Assembly: GCA_016191115.1 (NCBI GenBank)
Contig: JACPPG010000015.1
Span: forward strand, 83,802 to 147,801
Length of the DNA: 64,000 nt
Source: Planctomycetia bacterium
GTDB taxonomy: Bacteria > Planctomycetota > Planctomycetia > Pirellulales > JACPPG01
Reading direction: 5' to 3'
Shown here: positions 56,736 to 64,000 of the stretch, piece by piece
How the letters are laid out: each line of letters starts with the position of its first letter
Position numbering within the stretch: the stretch's first letter is position 1
Made by a program: the position numbers and the translations under genes
The notes under the pieces: generated by a model
What the model was told of the DNA's origin: nothing
What the model saw: only the letters and a program-made list of their open reading frames with translations
The model's database searches: none

Positions 56736-57521
56736 GTGGCAACCCATCTTGTTTCACAAGTTGGTTCCGCGAAGCTCGGCGCTAGCCAGCGCGACGATGC
56801 CTGGTGGCTCGGCCCGCTGGCCACGGCGCTCGGGCTCGGCGCGTTCGTTGTGTATGCCACGTTTCGGGCGCTCTACAACGCCGGGTACGAGCTGGGCGTC
56901 GGCACCGCGGTCCTGCCCGACCACGCCTATCTGCTATCGCCCTTCTACTCGCCGCTCTTGGCGGCGCCGTGGCTGCCCGCCTGGTTGTCCCCCGCGGTGT
57001 TGATCCTGTGGGCGCCCGGCGGGTTCCGCGTGACGTGCTACTACTACCGCAAGGCTTACTATCGGGCCTATTTCCTCGATCCGCCGGCGTGCGCGGTGGG
57101 CGAGGCGCGGCACGGCTACCGCGGCGAAACGCGGTTGCTGCTCTTTCAGAACGCGCACCGCTATTTTCTCTACCTGGCGCTCGTGTTCCTGGTGATCCTG
57201 TCGACCGACGTGGTCTACTCCTGCCGTTGGCCCGACGGTTTCGGCGTGAGCGTCGGCACGCTCGCGTTGGCGCTCAACGTGGCGCTACTGACGATGTACA
57301 CGTTCTCTTGCCATTCGTTGCGGCATCTTGTCGGGGGCAATGTCGATTGCTTTTCCTGCGTCGCGTTCGGGCGGACGCGACACGCCTTGTGGACCGGCGT
57401 CTCGCGGCTCAACCGTCGCCACATGCTGTGGGCATGGACCAGCCTGTTCATGGTGATGGCGGCCGATTGGTACGTCTGGATGGTGGCCTCCGGCCGCTTG
57501 ACCGATCCGCGGATACTCTGA
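56736..57521 (+). CDS. sdhC: Succinate dehydrogenase/fumarate reductase membrane (cytochrome b-type) subunit
   Basis: GTG start; five TM-like segments; directly upstream of flavoprotein and Fe-S subunits. Confidence 0.8.
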   Translation: MATHLVSQVGSAKLGASQRDDAWWLGPLATALGLGAFVVYATFRALYNAGYELGVGTAVLPDHAYLLSPFYSPLLAAPWLPAWLSPAVLILWAPGGFRVTCYYYRKAYYRAYFLDPPACAVGEARHGYRGETRLLLFQNAHRYFLYLALVFLVILSTDVVYSCRWPDGFGVSVGTLALALNVALLTMYTFSCHSLRHLVGGNVDCFSCVAFGRTRHALWTGVSRLNRRHMLWAWTSLFMVMAADWYVWMVASGRLTDPRIL

Positions 57522-57525
57522 CGCT

Positions 57526-59334
57526 ATGGATAAATACGAGACGCATGCGTACGACGTGGTCGTCGTCGGCGCGGGCGGCGCCGGTCTGCGTGCCGCGATC
57601 GAATCGTCCGCGCGCGGCGCCAAGACCGCGCTGGTGTGCAAGTCGCTCTTGGGAAAAGCCCACACGGTGATGGCCGAGGGGGGCATCGCCGCGGCACTCG
57701 CGAACAACGAGCCCCGCGACAATTGGCAAGTTCACTTCCGCGACACGATGAAGGGGGGCAAGTTCCTCAACCAGTGGCGGATGGCCGAACTGCACGCCAA
57801 GGAAGCGCCCGAACGCGTCCGCGAGCTGGAATCCTGGGGCGCCGTCTTCGATCGCACAAAAGACGGCGCCATCCTGCAGCGCAACTTCGGCGGTCATACC
57901 TATCCGCGGCTTGCGCACGTGGGCGACCGCACGGGCTTGGAGATGATCCGCACGCTGCAAGACCGCGGCGTGCACCAGGGGATCGACGTCTATATGGAGT
58001 GCACGGTACGCCGCGTGTTCGTGGCGGATGGGCGGGCCGCCGGCTGCTTTGCCTATTGGCGAGAAAGCGGCCGCTTCATCGTCTTCCGGGCCAAGGCGGT
58101 GGTGCTGGCCACCGGCGGCATCGGCCGCTGCTGGGAGATCAGCTCCAACTCCTGGGAGTACACCGGCGACGGGCACGCCCTGGCGTACTGGGCCGGCGCC
58201 GACCTGATCGACATGGAGTTCGTGCAGTTCCATCCGACCGGCATGGTCTGGCCGCCGAGTGTCCGCGGCACGCTGATCACCGAGGGCGTCCGCGGCGAGG
58301 GAGGCGTGCTGAAAAACAGCCAGGGACAGCGGTTCATGTTCGACTGCGTTCCGGAACTTTACGCCGGCGAATTCGCCGAGACCGAAGAGGAATCGAACCG
58401 CTGGGTGCAGGATGTCATCGCCGGCCGGCGGCCCGAAGCACGGCGCCCGCCCGAGCTTCTGACCCGCGACGTCGTGGCCCGCGCCATCCGCCGCGAGGTG
58501 CGCGAAGGGCGCGGCTCGCCGCACGGCGGCGTGCTGTTGGATATCGCCTCGTACCGCACGCCCGAGGCGATCAAGAAGAAACTGCCCGGCATGTATCACC
58601 AGTTCAAGGAGCTGGCCGACGTCGACATCACCGCTGAGCCGATGGAGGTCGGCCCCACCTGCCATTACATGATGGGCGGCGTTCGCGTCGATGCGGAGAC
58701 GCAGGAATCGACGCTGCCCGGGCTGTACGCCGCCGGCGAAGTGGCCGGCGGCATGCACGGCGCGAATCGCCTGGGCGGGAATTCGCTCTCGGACCTGCTG
58801 GTGTTCGGCAAACGGGCGGGCGAGTTCGCCGCGCACGAGGCCCGCGGCCGGCCGTCGCTCCCGGCGATCAACGAGGACGAGGTCGCCGCCGCCGCGCGGC
58901 AGGCGCTTGCCCCCTTCGAGCGGACCGACGGCGAGAACCCGTACGCGCTGCACGAGGACCTCCGCCGGATGATGCACAAATACGTGGGCATCGTCCGCAA
59001 CGAGGAGGACCTGAAGATCGCGCTCGACGAATTGGGCAACCTTCGCGAGCGGGCCCGGCACGTCAAGGTCGGCGGCACGATCCAGTACAACCCCGGATGG
59101 CACCTGGCGCTCGACCTGGCGAACATGCTGGACACCAGCGAGGCCGTGACCCGCGCGGCGCTCGTGCGGCAGGAGAGCCGCGGCGCGCACACGCGCGACG
59201 ATTTTCCCGACTCCGACGCGACGTGGGGAAAGCAGAACGTGATCGTCCGCAAAAAGGGAGAGCCGATGAGCGTCGCGACCGAACCGCTTTCCGAAATGCC
59301 CGCGGAGCTGAAGCAACTCCTCAAAGGGGGGTGA
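57526..59334 (+). CDS. sdhA: Succinate dehydrogenase/fumarate reductase flavoprotein subunit
   Basis: YDVVVVGAGGAGLRAAIESSARG, HTVMAEGGIAAALAN, LHAKEAPERVRELESWGAVFDRTKDG, GANRLGGNSLSDLLVFGKRAG. Confidence 0.97.
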   Translation: MDKYETHAYDVVVVGAGGAGLRAAIESSARGAKTALVCKSLLGKAHTVMAEGGIAAALANNEPRDNWQVHFRDTMKGGKFLNQWRMAELHAKEAPERVRELESWGAVFDRTKDGAILQRNFGGHTYPRLAHVGDRTGLEMIRTLQDRGVHQGIDVYMECTVRRVFVADGRAAGCFAYWRESGRFIVFRAKAVVLATGGIGRCWEISSNSWEYTGDGHALAYWAGADLIDMEFVQFHPTGMVWPPSVRGTLITEGVRGEGGVLKNSQGQRFMFDCVPELYAGEFAETEEESNRWVQDVIAGRRPEARRPPELLTRDVVARAIRREVREGRGSPHGGVLLDIASYRTPEAIKKKLPGMYHQFKELADVDITAEPMEVGPTCHYMMGGVRVDAETQESTLPGLYAAGEVAGGMHGANRLGGNSLSDLLVFGKRAGEFAAHEARGRPSLPAINEDEVAAAARQALAPFERTDGENPYALHEDLRRMMHKYVGIVRNEEDLKIALDELGNLRERARHVKVGGTIQYNPGWHLALDLANMLDTSEAVTRAALVRQESRGAHTRDDFPDSDATWGKQNVIVRKKGEPMSVATEPLSEMPAELKQLLKGG

Positions 59335-59336
59335 GC

Positions 59337-60071
59337 ATGGCCGACGACGTGGTCCTGAAACTGTACCGCGGCGACGCCGCCGGGGGCGAGCTGGTCGACT
59401 ACGAGGTGCCCCGCGCGCCGGGCATGGTCGTCCTGGACGCCGTGCATTCGGTGCAGGCGATGCACGCCCCGGACCTGGCCGTCCGCTGGAATTGCAAGGC
59501 GGGGCGCTGCGGATCGTGCGGGGCCGAGGTCAACGGCCGGCCGCGGCTGATGTGCATGGATCGCCTGGACAAGTACCCGCCGGACGAGCCCATCAGCGTC
59601 CGGCCGATGCGGACGTTCCCCGTGGTGAAGGACCTGGTGTGCGACGTGTCGTGGAATTTCGAGGTCAACAAGCGAATTCCGCCCTTCCAGATGCGGGAAG
59701 GCGTCGAGCCGCGTTTCTCGCAGGCCGAGGCCGACCGCGTGCAGGAATTCCGCAAGTGCATCGAGTGCTTCCTGTGCCAGAACGTGTGCCACGTGCTGCG
59801 CGAGCATCACGAGCAAGAGCAGTTCTGCGGCCCGCGGTTCCTGGTCCGCCTGGCGGGGCTCGAAATGCACCCGCTGGACACGGCGGACCGGCTGCCGCTG
59901 ATCCACAAACAGTTCGGCATCGGCCTGTGCAATATTACGAAGTGCTGCACGGAGGTGTGCCCGGAAAGTATCGCCATCACCGACAACGCCATCATTCCGC
60001 TCAAGGAGCGGGTGGTGGATCGATTCTACGACCCGGTCAAAAAGCTATTTCGGGTCCTCCGAGGGAGGTAG
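59337..60071 (+). CDS. sdhB: Succinate dehydrogenase/fumarate reductase iron-sulfur subunit
   Basis: CKAGRCGSCGAEVNGRPRLMC, CIECFLCQNVCHV, CNITKCCTEVCPESI. Confidence 0.96.
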   Translation: MADDVVLKLYRGDAAGGELVDYEVPRAPGMVVLDAVHSVQAMHAPDLAVRWNCKAGRCGSCGAEVNGRPRLMCMDRLDKYPPDEPISVRPMRTFPVVKDLVCDVSWNFEVNKRIPPFQMREGVEPRFSQAEADRVQEFRKCIECFLCQNVCHVLREHHEQEQFCGPRFLVRLAGLEMHPLDTADRLPLIHKQFGIGLCNITKCCTEVCPESIAITDNAIIPLKERVVDRFYDPVKKLFRVLRGR

Positions 60072-60074
60072 TCC

Positions 60075-60596
60075 ATGTTCGAGCTCAGGCGCATTTCATC
60101 GAAGGCCATTCCCAGGGCGCTACGGAAGGCGGAGCGGTACCGGCTGTTGAACGAGCCGCGCGAGGCCGAGAGCATCTGCCTCGATGTGCTGCTGGTCGAC
60201 GCCGAGAACCAGGAAGCGATTGTCACGCTGCTGTTGGCGATGACGGACCAGTTCATCGACTCGCCCGGCGGGGAAATGGCCCGCGCCAAGGAGCTCCTGG
60301 CCCACCTGCACGGCACGTACGAGCAACACTACTACGCCGGGATCGTCTACGAGCGGTGGGCGCAGGCGCTACTGCGCAAGGCCGCGCCGGTGCACGTGGC
60401 CCTGGGGTGGATTCGCGAGGCCATGCGCGCCTACGAGCAAGCGATCGCGGAAAGTGCCCCCGGCAACGACGACGCCATCCTGCGGTGGAACGCGTGCGTT
60501 CGCATCTTCCGCCGAGAAGAAGGACGCGAAAGCGAGCACGCCGCCGTGTGCCTGACCTCCGAGCGCGACATGGGGGACGAGATGCCGATGCGGTAG
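60075..60596 (+). CDS. TPR-like hypothetical protein downstream of sdhB
   Basis: 173 aa; ALRKAERYRLLNEPREAESICLDVLLVDAENQEAIVTLLLAM; 3 bp from sdhB stop. Confidence 0.75.
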   Translation: MFELRRISSKAIPRALRKAERYRLLNEPREAESICLDVLLVDAENQEAIVTLLLAMTDQFIDSPGGEMARAKELLAHLHGTYEQHYYAGIVYERWAQALLRKAAPVHVALGWIREAMRAYEQAIAESAPGNDDAILRWNACVRIFRREEGRESEHAAVCLTSERDMGDEMPMR

Positions 60597-60648
60597 CGTT
60601 AGTTAGCCGCGTGTTTCCAGCCCAGCGGGCGTGCGAAATAGCCCCGTA

Positions 60649-60733
60649 GCCCCGACAGGGGCGGCAGTGTGTAGCCGTGGGCGGCAGCCCACGGGCCGCG
60701 GCGCCCAACGATTCCCGCAAGCCCCAACGGGGC
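60649..60733. repeat. Cluster of short GC hairpins
   Basis: GCCCCgacaGGGGC (60649-60662), CCGTGGGCggcaGCCCACGG (60675-60694), GCCCCaacGGGGC (60721-60733). Confidence 0.65.
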
Positions 60734-60769
60734 GACAGAGCGCGCCGCGCGGGCGCTGACAAGAAGCTA

Positions 60770-60906
60770 GCCACCGAGGGCGCCGAGCACACCGAGGGGA
60801 GATGATTCGTGCACTGGGCACAATCGGTGTGGTGCCCAAACCGTGAGGATCTGAAATCGCAAATCACAGATCCGCAAATCTCTGTGGCCTCGGAGCCCTC
60901 GGTGGC
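60770..60906. repeat. Inverted repeat GCCACCGAGGGCGCCGAG / CTCGGAGCCCTCGGTGGC
   Basis: Arms 60770-60787 and 60889-60906, 17/18 complementary. Confidence 0.7.
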
Positions 60907-60949
60907 CGCGTCCTTGGCTCGATCGGCATCGCGGCAAGACGCGAAAAGA

Positions 60950-60970
60950 CCTCCGGGCTAAACCCGGAGG
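60950..60970. repeat. Perfect short hairpin CCTCCGGG-ctaaa-CCCGGAGG
   Basis: Direct inspection; no T-tract on either side. Confidence 0.6.
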
Positions 60971-61020
60971 CTCGCTGTATTGCGTGGCCAATGGCCTAGG
61001 CAGAGACAGCAACTTTGATC

Positions 61021-61076
61021 CTTCGAGCTTCAGGCTTCGGATTTCTTTAGACATTTGACTTTCGACATTCGTCATT
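61021..61076. repeat. ATTCGTC-type dispersed repeat
   Basis: cttcgagcttcaggcttcggatttctttagacatttgactttcgacattcgtcatt; resembles 4185-4250. Confidence 0.6.
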
Positions 61077-61234
61077 CTCCGGTGCAGGAGCCGACTCGGC
61101 CACCCAAAGTGGGCAGCCCCGCCCGCGCCGATTGTGGACTCGCCCACGCCGCCGGGGTACATTCCTTCTATTCGGGCCGGTTCGGGCCGAGTGCATGCCC
61201 GCAAAAGGATTCCCTTCGCATTAGGAGCATCGCC

Positions 61235-62314
61235 ATGTCGACGCGAATCGCATTGCTCGCCGCCTTGCTTGCCGCCGCCTTGTTTAACTCCAGCCACGCC
61301 GCGAGCCTGACCGCGGGCATGCAAAAAGGAACGCCCGATCTGAAGTCCGCCGGACCGATCACCTTCGCCCCCCAAGGCATCTTGCTGTTGGGCGACACGC
61401 AGGGGGCCACGATCTACGCCATCGCCACCGGCGACACGTCGAGCGGCAGCCCCAGCCAGCCCATCAACATGGAGAATATCGACCAGAAGATCGCCGGCAT
61501 GCTGGGCACCACGCCGGCCGACATCCTGGTGAACGACATGGCCGTCAACCCGGAGACCGGGAGCACGTTCCTGACCGTGTCGCGGGGCCGGGGGCCGGAC
61601 GGCAAGCCGGTGGTCATGCGAATCGACTCGGCCGGCAAGCTGGGCGAGTTCTCGCTCAAGGACGTGATGTACTCGAAGGCGGCTATTCCCGACGCGCCGC
61701 AGGACAAGAAGCGGCAAGACGTGACGACCGACCTGCAGTTCGCCGGCGGCCAGGTCATCGTGGCCGGCCTGTCGAATGAGGAATTTTCGTCCAACTTGCG
61801 CGTGATTCCCTTCCCATTCGCCGCCGTCGACAAGGGCGCGAGCATCGAAATCTATCACGGCTCGCACGGCCAGTTTGAAACCAAGTCGCCGGTCCGCACC
61901 TTCGCCGTGTTCGACATCGCCGGCCAGGCGAACGTGCTGGCGGCCTACACCTGCACGCCGCTCGTGAAGTTCCCCGTCTCGGAGCTTAAGCCGGGCGCCA
62001 AGGTGAAGGGCACCACCGTGGCCGAACTGGGCAATCGCAACCGCCCGCTGGACATGGTCGTCTACCAGAAGAACGGCCACGACTACCTGCTCATGTCCAA
62101 TAGCGCGCGGGGGCTGATGAAGGTCGACATCCGCGAGATCGACACAGCCGCCGGCATCACCGATCGTATCAAGGACAAGGCCGGGCTCCCCTACGAAACG
62201 ATCGCCGGGTTCGAGAAGGTCGACCAACTGGATCGGTTGGATAAGGACAATGCCCTGCTCCTGGTCCGATCCGATTCCGGCTCGCTGACATTGAAATCGG
62301 TCCCGCTGCCGTAG
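61235..62314 (+). CDS. Secreted hypothetical protein, probable beta-propeller-like
   Basis: MSTRIALLAALLAAALFNSSHAASL signal peptide; KGTPDLKSAGPITFAPQGILLLGDTQGATIYAIATGD. Confidence 0.8.
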   Translation: MSTRIALLAALLAAALFNSSHAASLTAGMQKGTPDLKSAGPITFAPQGILLLGDTQGATIYAIATGDTSSGSPSQPINMENIDQKIAGMLGTTPADILVNDMAVNPETGSTFLTVSRGRGPDGKPVVMRIDSAGKLGEFSLKDVMYSKAAIPDAPQDKKRQDVTTDLQFAGGQVIVAGLSNEEFSSNLRVIPFPFAAVDKGASIEIYHGSHGQFETKSPVRTFAVFDIAGQANVLAAYTCTPLVKFPVSELKPGAKVKGTTVAELGNRNRPLDMVVYQKNGHDYLLMSNSARGLMKVDIREIDTAAGITDRIKDKAGLPYETIAGFEKVDQLDRLDKDNALLLVRSDSGSLTLKSVPLP

Positions 62315-62381
62315 CGCCACATCCTGCGGCGCGCGCCTTGGCGCTTTGTGCGCCTTGGCGCGCGCCGCCGTGCTTCCAATT

Positions 62382-62463
62382 CGGGGGGGTGAAGCTCCCG
62401 CCGAGCCGGCAGCGGCGCGATGCGTCTCGTGGGCCGCGGCTCGGCAGGAGCCTCGCCCTCCCG
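62382..62463. repeat. Family 3 hairpin copy
   Basis: CGGGGGGGTGAAGCTCCCGCCGAGCC (62382-62407) / GGCTCGGCAGGAGCCTCGCCCTCCCG (62438-62463). Confidence 0.85.
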
Positions 62464-62513
62464 ACGTGTGCGCCCCGTTGATATGCCGCGACGTACGATC
62501 GGAGTGAGATGCC

Positions 62514-63731
62514 ATGGGCGCGCGGCTGAGCCTCACACACTGCTTCGTGGCAGCGCTTTTGGTTGCGTCCGCCGCTGGGTGCGCTGGCTCGGCGGGCGAT
62601 CCCTCTTCGACCCCTGCCGAGGTGGCTGCTGCCCAACAAGCACCGCGCCTCGAACTAGCCCTCGATACGAGCGGCGCGGCGACAAGCGTTGATGTCCTCG
62701 GGCTGGCACCGGAAGACCTCGCCGCTTTCCAGAAGCTCAACCAAGAGCAGCGGTCCGCGGCAGTGCGCGTCGTTGTGGCCGGCAGCGGTGCGGCGGACGT
62801 CCCGGCGGTCCTCGGTGACGTAGCAGTCGTCGGTGACGCGCTGCGTTTCACGCCGCGGTACCCGTTGGGCCGCGGCTTGCGCTATGGTCTCGTCGTGGCG
62901 CGCGATCAGCCCGCACCGGACACAGTAGCCACGTCCGGCGGCGTGTCGCTTGAGTTCACCACGCCCGCGCAGCCGCAAACTGCGGTAACGAACGTCGAGC
63001 ACGTCTACCCGAGCGCCGCGCGACTACCGGAGAACCAGCTCAAGTTCTACATCCACTTCTCAGGCCCGATGGCCCGCGGTGACGCCTATCGTCATGTGCA
63101 CCTGCTCGGCGCGGACGGCCGCGAGCTCGAGGCTGTGTTTCTCGAACTGGGTCAGGAGCTATGGGACCCGAGCATGCGCCGCTTCACGCTGCTTCTGGAT
63201 CCCGGCCGCATCAAGCGCGGGCTGGTCCCGCGCGAAGAGCTCGGACCCGTATTAGAGGCGGGAAAGGACTATACGCTGGTGGTCGACCGCGATTGGCCGG
63301 ATGCCGCTGGGCAGAAGCTTGCCGGCGACGTCCGCAAGGCGTTCCACGTCCTGCCGGTGGACGAGGCGCCGATCGATCCGGCAGCGTGGGCCATCGAGGC
63401 GCCCATGGCCGGCGGCCGCGGCCCGCTAGTCGTGCGGTTCCCGGAGCCGCTCGATCATTCTCTTCTGGAACGGGTTGTTTGGGTTGCCGACGGCGACGGC
63501 GAGCGGATCGCCGGCGCGATCGCGATCGGCGACGATGAAACGCGCTGGCAGTTCACGCCCGGCGAACCGTGGCTCGCCGGCGACTATCGACTGGTGGCCG
63601 AGGCGGCCCTCGAGGACCTGGCCGGCAACGCGATCGGCCGGGCGTTCGACGTCGACACGTTCGGCCCTGTCTCCAAGCACATCGAGACCGACACGGTTTC
63701 GATTCCGTTTTCGGTCACGCCGGCCGAATGA
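62514..63731 (+). CDS. Lipoprotein with SbsA/Ig-like domains
   Basis: Lipobox-like LLVASAAGCAGS; NQLKFYIHFSGPMARGDAYRHVHLLG, LVVRFPEPLDHSLLERVVWV. Confidence 0.75.
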   Translation: MGARLSLTHCFVAALLVASAAGCAGSAGDPSSTPAEVAAAQQAPRLELALDTSGAATSVDVLGLAPEDLAAFQKLNQEQRSAAVRVVVAGSGAADVPAVLGDVAVVGDALRFTPRYPLGRGLRYGLVVARDQPAPDTVATSGGVSLEFTTPAQPQTAVTNVEHVYPSAARLPENQLKFYIHFSGPMARGDAYRHVHLLGADGRELEAVFLELGQELWDPSMRRFTLLLDPGRIKRGLVPREELGPVLEAGKDYTLVVDRDWPDAAGQKLAGDVRKAFHVLPVDEAPIDPAAWAIEAPMAGGRGPLVVRFPEPLDHSLLERVVWVADGDGERIAGAIAIGDDETRWQFTPGEPWLAGDYRLVAEAALEDLAGNAIGRAFDVDTFGPVSKHIETDTVSIPFSVTPAE

Positions 63732-63760
63732 TACGGCCGCGGCGCGGCCCCCTTCACTAG

Positions 63761-63809
63761 CGAAGCGCCAGCGAGGGAACGCTCCGGCCGGTCCCTCGCT
63801 GGCGCTTCG
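63761..63809. repeat. Hairpin CGAAGCGCCAGCGAGGGA / TCCCTCGCTGGCGCTTCG plus an extra half-arm
   Basis: 18-bp perfect arms 63761-63778 and 63792-63809; additional TCCCTCGCTGGCGCC near 63826-63840. Confidence 0.8.
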
Positions 63810-63863
63810 GGCTGGTGTGGGTTTTTCCCTCGCTGGCGCCTAAGAAACGCGCCACGGCCGGCC

Positions 63864-64000
63864 CAGGGCCATTCTGTTTTTCAAAATGGCGAGGCGGGAA
63901 AATGGGACTGGCTCCGAGCATAAACAGCGCAAGTCCTTTCAGACCAACGTTGCGTCTCGGTGCCTGTCCCACTTTCCCGCCGGTGCGCCGCCGGCAAGCT
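63864..64000. mobile_element. 157-bp palindromic element, family 2, copy 3 (truncated by window end)
   Basis: 137 bp visible; 136/137 identical to 2696-2832; stem 63893-63918 / 63956-63981. Confidence 0.8.

Noticed and set aside
57448-59316. 622-aa minus-strand ORF
   Set aside because: Exact antisense of sdhA with composition artefacts.
60767-62851. 694-aa minus-strand ORF
   Set aside because: Antisense to the secreted protein gene at 61235 and runs through repeat-rich intergenic DNA.

Overview
High-GC bacterial chromosome window. The gene repertoire (DUF1501/DUF1800 pair, BlaI plus a giant M56 sensor, MoxR/DUF58/VWA operon, DUF1080, many hairpin repeats between genes) looks like a planctomycete, probably Pirellulales; this lineage call is inference. 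Main content: (1) ABC transporter remnant with a permease carrying an LRR-like insert; (2) an apparent BlaI -> 2559-aa M56 peptidase -> DUF1800 -> DUF1501 operon; (3) a damaged polymorphic-toxin/SMI1-immunity module; (4) MFS transporter, DDAH-family hydrolase, Amt, MMPL/RND exporter, LRR protein; (5) an apparently complete N-methylglutamate (methylamine oxidation) gene set, mgdABCD-gmaS-mgsABC, divergent from a sigma54-type regulator with a degenerate receiver domain; (6) DUF1080 and transglutaminase genes; (7) a nine-gene minus-strand block MoxR-DUF58-BatA-VWA-DUF4175-like-hyp-hyp-prenyltransferase/SHC-repeat-TlpA; (8) succinate dehydrogenase/fumarate reductase plus a TPR-like gene. Intergenic regions carry several families of REP/MITE-like hairpins. 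Two families with different stems share a core (CTGGCTC ... GTGCCTG) that keeps non-complementary T.T positions, and one family is a 157-bp palindromic element with terminal inverted repeats. No tRNA, rRNA or CRISPR array was recognised.
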